The position numbers and the translations under genes are program-made. Below are positions 19,492 to 28,637 of a stretch of DNA of 42,496 nucleotides, piece after piece. Under the pieces are notes generated by a model, which was not told the DNA's origin, did not search any database, and saw only the letters and a list, made by a program, of their open reading frames with translations. This DNA comes from Candidatus Geocrenenecus arthurdayi (GTDB taxonomy: Archaea > Thermoproteota > Nitrososphaeria_A > Caldarchaeales > Wolframiiraptoraceae), in contig JAKCEX010000007.1 of assembly GCA_023539395.1 (NCBI GenBank), positions 1 to 42,496 of the forward strand. Direction: 5' to 3'. Every line of letters starts with the position of its first letter. Position 1 is the first letter of the stretch.

Positions 19492-19549
19492 TCAATATCG
19501 CCTATCCTAGCATCATGTCTATTTATCTTCTTGAAAAATGTTCTCAGAC

Positions 19550-20476
19550 TTAGCCGGCTTCTCTTAACATCGAGTAGACGCAGTATTCCGGAAATCTCTT
19601 CAAATATGTTTTCTCGGGCTCAACTAGGTCTAGATCTTTAACTATTCTCTTGGCTTCACCGATATTCTTTGCAATCTCTTCTACTAAGAACTTCTTCCAA
19701 TCTATCGTGGGGGCAAGCAAGCTTCTTAGAGGCGGAGCTGTCTTAAGCTTAACCGCTAGCATGATCTGTCTGATTTTTTCTTCAAATCTATTATAGAATA
19801 CTAGATGGGCCCTAATAGAAAATCTCCCTTTAATGATGTCGACGTAATCGTCTGCTAACTGGTATGCAATACCAACTTTCTCTCCAAACTTCTTAGCTTG
19901 CTTAATTAATTCGGGTGATGCACCCGCTATTAATGCACCACATTCTGCTGCAGCCTCAAATAATGAAGCAGTTTTTTCTTTAATGATCCTTAAATAGAGT
20001 GTTTTACCTGGTAACTCTCGATGCATTAACTCTTTCAGAACGCCATTAGAAGCTCTATCCCATGCTTCTAAGAATATTTTAGCAATCTCTAAACCCTCAC
20101 TCAATGCGATCTGGAATGCTAGATTTATCAATCTATGTCCCTCTATTAATGCTCTACCGATGCCGATTTGCCTCCATAATGTTGGTTTACCTCTCCTCTC
20201 AAAATCTACATCTATTATGTCATCATGGGTTAAACTAGCATTATGTGCTAACTCTAGTGCGGATGCTACGTCTAAAGCTTTCTCAAAATCCTTCCCGTTA
20301 AATGCTTTGAAAACAAGTAGTAAGAGAAGAGGTCTGAGTCTTTTCCCACCTGAGACGATGTTCTCCGCTATACTTGAATCTAAATTACTCTTCACTTTCT
20401 TGTACATATGCAGGTTGAAGTCTCTTCTAAGCTTTCCAAGGTATTCTTCAAGCTCATCTAAGCCTTCAAAGACCAA
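19550..20476 (-). CDS. Polyprenyl synthetase (isoprenyl diphosphate synthase-like)
   Basis: GGKRLRPLL, first aspartate-rich region HNASLTHDDIIDVDFERRGKPTLW, second region YQLADDYVD. Confidence 0.88.
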   Translation of the reverse strand: MVFEGLDELEEYLGKLRRDFNLHMYKKVKSNLDSSIAENIVSGGKRLRPLLLLLVFKAFNGKDFEKALDVASALELAHNASLTHDDIIDVDFERRGKPTLWRQIGIGRALIEGHRLINLAFQIALSEGLEIAKIFLEAWDRASNGVLKELMHRELPGKTLYLRIIKEKTASLFEAAAECGALIAGASPELIKQAKKFGEKVGIAYQLADDYVDIIKGRFSIRAHLVFYNRFEEKIRQIMLAVKLKTAPPLRSLLAPTIDWKKFLVEEIAKNIGEAKRIVKDLDLVEPEKTYLKRFPEYCVYSMLREAG

Positions 20477-20522
20477 TCTCTATTCTATTAGATGAAGTGG
20501 GATTCTATGTAAAAAATATTTT

Positions 20523-20951
20523 CTAAATATCTGGTAGATTCTTTCTTATCCTTTCTTCTATAACCCTCTTTGGATATGCACCCACTATAACATCTACTGG
20601 TCTTCCATTCTTAAATATAATCATCGTAGGAATACTCTCTATCCCATAGCGGGAGGCAGTAATAGGGTTATCATCAACGTTTACTTTCAAGAATACTATT
20701 TTCCCAGCATATTGTTCAGCTAACTCTTCTATTACTGGAGAAATCACTCTACATGGTAGACACCATTCTGCCCAGAAATCTACAAAAACTAAGGGGTAAC
20801 GTTTTATAAGCTCTTCAAAATTATGGTCTGTGGCTATTATAGGTCTAGATATAATGTTTTGGGGCTGCCTACTCCTAGTTACTTCTTTCAAGAGCTCACG
20901 CATCTTCTTCTCCTTAATCTTTTCTAGTTCTACGTCTTCTTCATCAACCAT
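20523..20951 (-). CDS. Thioredoxin
   Basis: VFVDFWAEWCLPCRVISPVIEELAEQYAGKIVFLKVNVDDNPITASRYGIESIPTMIIFKNG; WCxxC active site (CLPC). Confidence 0.93.
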   Translation of the reverse strand: MVDEEDVELEKIKEKKMRELLKEVTRSRQPQNIISRPIIATDHNFEELIKRYPLVFVDFWAEWCLPCRVISPVIEELAEQYAGKIVFLKVNVDDNPITASRYGIESIPTMIIFKNGRPVDVIVGAYPKRVIEERIRKNLPDI

Positions 20952-21015
20952 TTTACTACATCACTATAGAGAACACCATCTAATAGATATTCCCATAATA
21001 CTTTTCTTTGAACGT

Positions 21016-21372
21016 TCATAGAGTTACAGTAGTGTACTCTTTTCTAGGTATCGTGCAGAGGAATACTGCTTCTTCATCTCCATTATTCTCATAATAGTGG
21101 ACAGTATTTGGAGGAATAAGTATAGCATCACCTGGTTTAACTTCATGTATCTCCTGCCCTATCTTCACTAAGTATCTCCCCTTTAAGACGTATTGTACAT
21201 GCTCTATCTCTGGATGTAGATGAGCTGGGATTCTACCACCTGGCTTAATCGAGATCCTTCTAAGCTCAATGTTTAGAGCTCCATCAAACCTAGTTATAAG
21301 AGGCTGGATGAATGCTTGCTCAGCATCTTCTATCGGTATAGGCTTAATACTTTCCTCACTCCTAACAACCAT
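21016..21372 (-). CDS. Cupin domain protein
   Basis: PGGRIPAHLHPEIEHVQYVLKGRYLVKIG...VKPGDAILIPPNTVHYYEN. Confidence 0.9.
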   Translation of the reverse strand: MVVRSEESIKPIPIEDAEQAFIQPLITRFDGALNIELRRISIKPGGRIPAHLHPEIEHVQYVLKGRYLVKIGQEIHEVKPGDAILIPPNTVHYYENNGDEEAVFLCTIPRKEYTTVTL

Positions 21373-21479
21373 ACTTTCTCAATTGAGTATTCCAGCAAAT
21401 AAACCTTAATACCGCTAAAGCATGGAAGCAAGTATAAAAGTACAAGTAAGAGTATAGAGAGCTTGGAGGTTGAAGTAGA

Positions 21480-23159
21480 TTGCCTATAATTACTATTAGG
21501 AAAGAAAGATTTTGGGAGCTTATAGGTAGAAGCCTATCAGATTCTGAACTATCTAATCTTCTCCACAATCTAGGGATGGATGTTGAAGAAATATCCCAGG
21601 ATTCTTTCCGGGTTGAGTATAATCCTAACAGGCCAGATTACTCTAGCCCAACAGGCATAGCTAGAGCTGCTCAAGGACTTCTAGGAGTTAAGTTAGGTCT
21701 ACCGAGATATAGTTTATCCCCTGCTAAGACATATATTAAAGTTGACCCAAACCTTAGAGATGTTAGACCATATATTGTTGGAGCTATTGTTAGAGGGTTG
21801 AAGCTTGATTCCCATAAGATTGAAGAATTAATAACTATGCAGGAAGACCTCCACTGGATACTCGGTAGAGATAGAAAGAAGGTAGCTATAGGATTACATG
21901 ACCTAGATGCCTTGAAGCCTCCCTTCAGATATATCGCAGCCAAAGGAGATGAATATGCCTTTATACCTCTTGGAAGTTGGAGGAGAATGACTCTGAATGA
22001 AATACTTACGAAGCATGAGAAAGGATTAAAATATGGTCATCTAGTAAAAGGTAAACCTAGGTATCCTTTAATTTTAGATTCAAGAGGAGAAGTACTCTCC
22101 TTCCCACCTATAATAAATTCTATCTTGACTGAATTAAGCTCTAGAACAAAGAATATCTTCATTGATATTACTGGATTAGACTTAGACGCTCTGAATAAGA
22201 CACTTAACATTATTACGACAACACTACATGATATGGGTGGAAAAATAGAGCAAGTCAGGGTAATATATCCAGATAGAGTCTTAGTTACCCCAAACTATAA
22301 AATGAGGAGATGGAAGATTAAGGTAGAATATGTAAACTCTCTACTAGGGTTAAACCTATCTAGTTTAGAGGTCTGTAAAGCTTTGAAGAAGATGAGGCAT
22401 GGAGTAAAAATCAGTAAAAAAACAGTTATAGTTACTCCTCCACCATACCGTGTAGACATAATGCACCCAGTCGATTTTGTAGAAGACGTAGCTATGGGAA
22501 TAGGATACGACCTTTTAGTGCCTAAGCAGCCTCAAGTATTAAAGTATGGTAAATATCATTTAGTAACTAAGATTGAAGAAATAATTAGAGAGGTAATGAT
22601 AGGGCTCGGATACACTGAAGTTATGAACTTCACCTTAACAAACATAGTAGATGAATTCGAGAAAATGATGGTTGAGCAGACCCCACATGTAAAACTTTTA
22701 AACCCTGTTTCTAGCGACTACACCATACTGAGAACATGGATTCTACCAAGCTTAATGAAGACCCTATCTCTTAATAAAAGCTCAACATATCCACAGAAGA
22801 TATTCGAGGTAGGAGATGTAATCGAACTAGACCCGACTCTCCCTGAGAAAGCAGTAAGAAAGATGAGGCTAGGATGCATCTCATGTCATGCAGAAGCATC
22901 TTACTCGGAAATTAAATCCATCTGTGAAGAAATATTAAAGAATCTATCTATCCAGGAATGGAGATTTGAACCATATGATAACCCACCATTCCTAGAAGGT
23001 AGAGCAGCTAAAATAATTGTAAATTCTAAAGAGATAGGAATCATAGGGGAAATACATCCACAAGTCTTGGAAAATTGGGAGATAACGCTTCCAGCAGCTG
23101 CACTCGAACTATACATCCACGAAGTAATACCTATAATTCAAGAATTGGAAGAAAAATGA
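21480..23159 (+). CDS. pheT: Phenylalanyl-tRNA synthetase beta subunit (archaeal type)
   Basis: VEYNPNRPDYSSPTGIARAAQGLLG, YRVDIMHPVDFVEDVAMGIGYD, VMNFTLTN, EVGDVIELD, GEIHPQVLENW. Confidence 0.95.
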   Translation: MPIITIRKERFWELIGRSLSDSELSNLLHNLGMDVEEISQDSFRVEYNPNRPDYSSPTGIARAAQGLLGVKLGLPRYSLSPAKTYIKVDPNLRDVRPYIVGAIVRGLKLDSHKIEELITMQEDLHWILGRDRKKVAIGLHDLDALKPPFRYIAAKGDEYAFIPLGSWRRMTLNEILTKHEKGLKYGHLVKGKPRYPLILDSRGEVLSFPPIINSILTELSSRTKNIFIDITGLDLDALNKTLNIITTTLHDMGGKIEQVRVIYPDRVLVTPNYKMRRWKIKVEYVNSLLGLNLSSLEVCKALKKMRHGVKISKKTVIVTPPPYRVDIMHPVDFVEDVAMGIGYDLLVPKQPQVLKYGKYHLVTKIEEIIREVMIGLGYTEVMNFTLTNIVDEFEKMMVEQTPHVKLLNPVSSDYTILRTWILPSLMKTLSLNKSSTYPQKIFEVGDVIELDPTLPEKAVRKMRLGCISCHAEASYSEIKSICEEILKNLSIQEWRFEPYDNPPFLEGRAAKIIVNSKEIGIIGEIHPQVLENWEITLPAAALELYIHEVIPIIQELEEK

Positions 23160-23180
23160 TAAAACCTGTAGAAAAAGTTA

Positions 23181-23188
23181 TTAATAAA
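23181..23188 (+). promoter_or_regulatory. Candidate archaeal TATA box for the downstream ncRNA
   Basis: TTAATAAA centred about 25 nt upstream of the CCCCACCGC stem, preceded by a purine-rich BRE-like GAAAAAG. Confidence 0.4.
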
Positions 23189-23206
23189 TCAACTAATCTT
23201 ATTTGT

Positions 23207-23286
23207 GGCCCCACCGCTTCCTTAAGCCTCTTGGAGAGAGGTGTAAGGCCTCCCAATGATGGGAGGTTGTCGGCGGTGGGGTACAC
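23207..23286 (+). ncRNA. Candidate structured ncRNA with three-way junction
   Basis: Perfect 9-bp closing stem CCCCACCGC (23209-23217)/GCGGTGGGG (23273-23281); hairpin CCTTA-A-GCCTCT/AGAGGT-G-TAAGG (23220-23248); hairpin CCTCCC-AATGAT-GGGAGG (23249-23266); much more GC-rich than its surroundings; no ORF. Confidence 0.6.
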
Positions 23287-23329
23287 TTAGACTCAGACCT
23301 AGATTATGCTTAACATAATTCTAGTGATA

Positions 23330-24421
23330 CTATCTAGTAATTTCTTGAGATTTTACAAATTCATATAACCTCTTAGCATTTGGGTTTTTCTCAAAGTGTT
23401 CTCTTATCGGTCTTATTATTTCATCTATCGCTCTTGCTACAGCATTTTTTAAATCTGCAGGATGCAGCTTACCTGCCACATAGTCTCTCTCCAGTTCCTC
23501 ATAACTCCAATATTCTATGTCTCCCCCATATCTTGAAGATCTCTCAATATAAAGAGACTCCATCTTCCTAAAGACTATGTATCTTGCATATTCTAGGATT
23601 GGGTTTCCCCGGACAGTTCTCGGAGGACAGTATGCATTATTAATCTTGGTTTTAATAGTCTCAAAATCATCATGTACGAATATACTTGTTTCCGGAATGC
23701 TCTTACTCATCTTAGAAGCTATCTCCATATCCATCTCAGCATCTTCCTCGTATCCTCCAGCTTCAATAGGACCTTGAAGCCCCATAAGCATGTGATGGTG
23801 AACAGCTACAGGCTTCTTAACGCCAATCTTTGATGCAAGCTCTCTAGCCAATATGTTTGCACGCCTCTGGTCTAAGCCTAGCTGACATATATCTACACCC
23901 ATATAGTATATGTCTGATACCTGCATCGCTGGATATATTATCTGGGCGGCTTCCTGCATCTCTCCCTCCTTCCTACCCATGATAGGTAGAGCTCTTAAAG
24001 CCCGCTTCAAGGTCATATTCTTAGCAACAAGAATAACGTATCTCCAATAATCTCTACTATTTACCAAATCATTAGCCCAAACAATCTCAACCCTAGATAG
24101 GTCTATCCCCGCAGCTCTCCAAACTTCTATGAAGTATTCTCCAACCTTCCTTATCTTCTCTAAGTCTCCACCCATTTTGTTATTTATCATCGCATGCCAG
24201 TCTGCCAAGAGGAGCTTGAATTTGCATCCAGCTTCAAGCATATCCTGAAGCTTAATTGCTCTAAGTACGCCGAATGGTAAGTGAGCTAAACCGCTAGGTT
24301 CAAATCCATCGTAAGCAACTGGGTGAGCCTCTGTTTCAAGGAGAATCTTTAGTTCATCTAGTGTTATAACTTCTTCGGTGGGCGGTTTAGTTATCAGCTC
24401 AAGCCTTTTCTCTAAATCCAT
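23330..24421 (-). CDS. tyrS: Tyrosyl-tRNA synthetase (archaeal type)
   Basis: AYDGFEPSGLAHLPFGVLRAIKL, KFKLLLADWHAMINNKMGGDLE, KMSKSIPETSIFVHDD. Confidence 0.93.
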   Translation of the reverse strand: MDLEKRLELITKPPTEEVITLDELKILLETEAHPVAYDGFEPSGLAHLPFGVLRAIKLQDMLEAGCKFKLLLADWHAMINNKMGGDLEKIRKVGEYFIEVWRAAGIDLSRVEIVWANDLVNSRDYWRYVILVAKNMTLKRALRALPIMGRKEGEMQEAAQIIYPAMQVSDIYYMGVDICQLGLDQRRANILARELASKIGVKKPVAVHHHMLMGLQGPIEAGGYEEDAEMDMEIASKMSKSIPETSIFVHDDFETIKTKINNAYCPPRTVRGNPILEYARYIVFRKMESLYIERSSRYGGDIEYWSYEELERDYVAGKLHPADLKNAVARAIDEIIRPIREHFEKNPNAKRLYEFVKSQEITR

Positions 24422-24786
24422 CTTTCACCATTGAAATCGGATAGGATGCATGAATTAAATCTAACGGTTTTGCATGGCCATACTAGAAAAATCGAGTATT
24501 TTGTATAAGGAGAGGTTTTGCAGCACCTGTTTCTTATTTTTCTTGGCCATAAAATCTCTTAAAAGAAGAAGCCTAAGCTTTATAGGAGCGGTTTAAGACT
24601 GTCTATGCCGCCCCGCTACCTAACACTAAAAAATTAGAGATTCATTATGTAGTATTTTCCCATCGCTGTCTTAGTTAAAGTTCTCATATTCATGTTATGC
24701 TCCACTTTTAGTGGAGTGTAAATCTTTTATTAACAGGTGTAAACATCTGTAAGATGGTGGAAGAAGCTAGGAGAGAGGTCTAAGAA

Positions 24787-27700
24787 ATGGAGTATAACGT
24801 TTATCCCGTTCGAAAGGTCATTAAGAGGGATGGGAGAGTAGTTGATTTCGATGAGAATAGGATAAGAGAAGCAGTAAGGAAAGCAATGGTCCATGTAAAT
24901 ATGTATGACGAGGTAACATTAAAACAAGTCGTCGACTATATTCTAAAGATAATAGCTGAAAAATTTGGTTATGAGAGGATACCTCATGTTGAAGAAATAC
25001 AGGATATTGTTGAGCTCACTCTAGTTAAATTCGATTTATATGAGGTTGCAAAAGCATACATAATATACAGGAAAGAAAGAGAGAAAATTAGAGAAGAAAA
25101 GAAAAGAATCTTGGAGAAAAGCTATGTAGATGAAGTAGACAAAGTTTTCTCAGTAAATGCTCTTAGACTAATGGCAAGCAGATACCTACTAAGAGATGAG
25201 AAAGGAAAACTCGTAGAAGGACCTAAAGAAATGTTTAAGCGTGTTGCCGCACTCATCGTTATACCAGATATTCTATATGACCCCCAAGTATACGATATTA
25301 GTGGTAGCCAGCAACCTCATCCATGGGAAGACTTTGATATTGATGCATGGAGTGGAAAGCTAGGTTTAGGTAGGCTCCCAAATGGGGAGTTTGATTTCAA
25401 GTGGAATAGATGGCATTTAGAAAGGATGAAGAATCTCTATGATGAACTTAACTCCAATGGGCATATGAGGGTTCCGTGGGCAGTCTTCCTAAAAATGCTT
25501 ATAGATGGATTCTTTGAGAAATATCATAGCAACTGTCTACAATATTATAAGTTAATGGTTGATAAGAAGTTTATGCCGAATAGCCCAACATTATTTAATG
25601 CAGGCACAAGGCTTGGACAATTGTCAGCATGCTTCGTCTTAGATATAGATGATGATATTGAATCAATAATGAATGCAGCTAAGGATGCTGCAATAATCTT
25701 CAAGTCAGGTGGTGGGGTGGGAATAAATTATTCAAAACTTAGACCTGAAGGAGACTTAGTTTTCTCTACATTTGGTGTAGCTTCTGGTCCAGTCTCTTTC
25801 ATGAGAATTATAGATACGGTTACTGACGTAGTTAAGCAGGGTGGGAAACGTAGAGGAGCAAACATGGGTATACTTGAGATCTGGCATCCAGACATAGAAA
25901 CTTTCATCCACAGTAAAGAGAAAGAAAACTTTCTTGAAAACTTCAATATCTCAGTCTTAATAACACCAGAATTCTGGAAATATTACGAAGAGAAGAAACC
26001 CTTCCCACTGAGAAATCCTAGAGATGGTACAGTATGGAGAACAGTAGACCCTGAAAGACTATTTAGGGAAATAGCTGAAGCTGCGTGGAGAACAGCTGAC
26101 CCAGGAGTACTATTCCTAGACAACATCAATAAACATAATATCTTCAAGAGGTTCTTAGGTGATATAAGATCAACGAACCCCTGTATTACTGGAGATATGA
26201 GGATACCGACTTCTATAGGTCTTGTAAAACTATCAGAACTTTACTCACTGTATCATTCAGGGAAAGATGTAGAGGTATTATCGGATAATAGAGCTCTTCA
26301 ATATAATATCATTACGATTCCGCATGGAATTCTTTCAAGAGAATACTGTGCTCCAGGGACATCTTTAAGAAAAGCTGTTAAAGTAGTTAAGACCGGTATA
26401 AAGCCTGTTTATCAAGTAATTACTGAACATGGTTACGTATTGAAAGCAACTGAAGACCACATGATCTTAACTAGGAGAGGATGGGTCCCCCTCAGGGAGC
26501 TAAAAATCGGAGATGAGCTAATGATACAATCCGGTGAGGGTGGCTTCGGAAAGATAGGCTCCGAAGGTCTTGGAAGAATACTCGGATGGTTCGTAGGAGA
26601 TAGCAGTATTTCTGGTAATAGAGTAACTTTATGGTTCTACTGTAAGGACGGGAAAATAGCCTTGGATCTTGCAAGAGATATACATAACATATTCCAGTTA
26701 AAAGTAAATGTAAAGAGAGCAGAAGATGGGGACGCTTTCTTCATAACATCTAGAAAACTATATCGATGGTTAACGGAATTGGGAATACTTAATCGATTAA
26801 GAGTACCAGAAATAGTATTTAAGGGGACTAGAGAGATGCAGAAAGGATTCCTACAAGCTTTATTCACTGCTAATGGTAAAGTAGATACTGGTAACAGAGG
26901 ATGCAGTATAAGATTAACAAGTATCTCGATGGATTTACTGAGAGATATCCAGCTACTACTTCTAAACTTCGGTATAGTCTCTAAAATCCGTGAAAATAGA
27001 AGTGAAGCCCAGTTAAGGATTCTCTCCAATAGAAGGGGAAGACGTAAACTATATAGGCGCCAAGCATATCATGAACTCTCAATAGACAAACAGAATGTAA
27101 ACTTATTTGCTGAAAAGATAGGGTTCTTAGATAAAGGAAAACAGAGGAAGCTAATCTACTGGATTAAGAAGAAGAGGAATAGTTATGTCGAGAAATACAT
27201 TACTAGGGTTAAGAAGATTGAGTATGTTGGGTTAGAAGAAGTCTACGATATTACTGAACCTATAACGAATAGTTTTATTGCAAACGGAGTCTCTGTTCAC
27301 AATTGTGGTGAGCAGCCTCTGTACACTTATGAGTCATGTAATCTTGGAAGCATTAACTTGTATGCTTTCGTAAGAAAAGTTAGAGGGAAATATGATGTTG
27401 ATTGGGATTCCTTAAGGGAGGCGGTTAAGTGGTCTATTAAGTTCCTAGATAACGTGATAGATGTTAATAAGTATCCTCTTGAGCAGATTGAGTATAAGAC
27501 GAAGAGAAGTAGGAGGGTGGGTTTAGGAGTCATGGGTATGGCCGATATGCTTTTCGCACTTGGAATACCATATAATAGTGAAGAAGGCTTCCAGATGATG
27601 AGTAAGATAATGGAGTTTATAGCCTTCCATGCTTACAAGACAAGCATAGAACTGGCTGGAGAAAGAGGAGTATTCCCATTATATGATCAATCAGATTACC

Positions 27701-28590
27701 CGAAGGGTGTATTCCCGATAGAAGGATTCAACCATCCTGAGTGGTGGACACTACCATGGAGAGAACTAGCTGGAGAATTAAAGAAGAAGGGTATAAGGAA
27801 TAGCCATGTAACAACAGTTGCACCTACAGGCAGTATATCCATGCTGTTGGATGTCTCATCGGGGCTTGAACCCCAATTTGCACTAGTATACGAGAAGAGA
27901 GTAACCGTTGGAACATTCTTCTATACAGACATAGAGTTTGAGAAGCAACTTAAAGAACGCGGTTTACTCAATGAGAGTATATTGAAGAAAGTTGCAGAGA
28001 ATGGAGGCTCAGTACAAGGACTAGAAGAAATACCTGAAGATATTAGGAAAGTCTTCCTAGTAGCATATGATATTCCATGGTGGGATCATATTAGAGCACA
28101 GTATGAGATTCAGAAATGGGTTGATGCTTCTGTTAGTAAGACGATAAATATGCCTGCATGGGTTACTGTAGAAGATGTTATGAAAGCATATATCTTCGCT
28201 TATAAGCTAGGGTTGAAAGGCATAACAATATATAGAGATACTAGTAAAGCTGCTCAAGTTCTCGTAACTCCATCCCAGAGGTTAAGCAAGTATATAGCTC
28301 TAACACCAAATAAGACGTTGGAATTAATGAAGCAGTTAGGTATAGAGCCTCCTAGGATACATAATGAATCAAAAGAGAAATCAAGTGAAGTTAGTAAACC
28401 AGGAGTAAAATTAATAATTACAGAGATTGGTGGAGCTGAGGTAGCTGTTGAAGAAGAGAAGAAAAGCATGTTAAAGCCTTCCACTAGAAGAGTTGAGAAA
28501 TGTCCAGTCTGCGAAAGTATAAACTTAATCTATCAAGAAGGATGCTTAAAATGCTTAGACTGTGGATGGGCTAACTGCGTCATTGCATAA
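24787..28590 (+). CDS. nrdJ: Adenosylcobalamin-dependent (class II) ribonucleotide reductase with ATP-cone, one intein and C-terminal zinc ribbon
   Basis: ATP-cone [89 protein letters not shown]; C-term [26 protein letters not shown]. Confidence 0.93.
   Translation: [1267 protein letters not shown]
26182..27303 (+). other. RNR intein (374 aa), insertion DIRSTNP | CGEQPL
   Basis: Starts [11 protein letters not shown] (Cys1), block B [37 protein letters not shown]-like LGWFVGDSS and ALFTANGKV, ends [11 protein letters not shown] followed by Cys+1. Confidence 0.95.
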
Positions 28591-28637
28591 ATAATTTGAA
28601 AGCTATCTAGAAGCTGGAGCCTTTCTTATCAATCAAT

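Noticed and set aside
24585-24617. GC-rich patch GGAGCGGTTTAAGACTGTCTATGCCGCCCCGCT upstream of nrdJ, possible small RNA or operator
   Set aside because: Only 4-5 bp pairings possible and no consistent fold or known motif; could not be supported.
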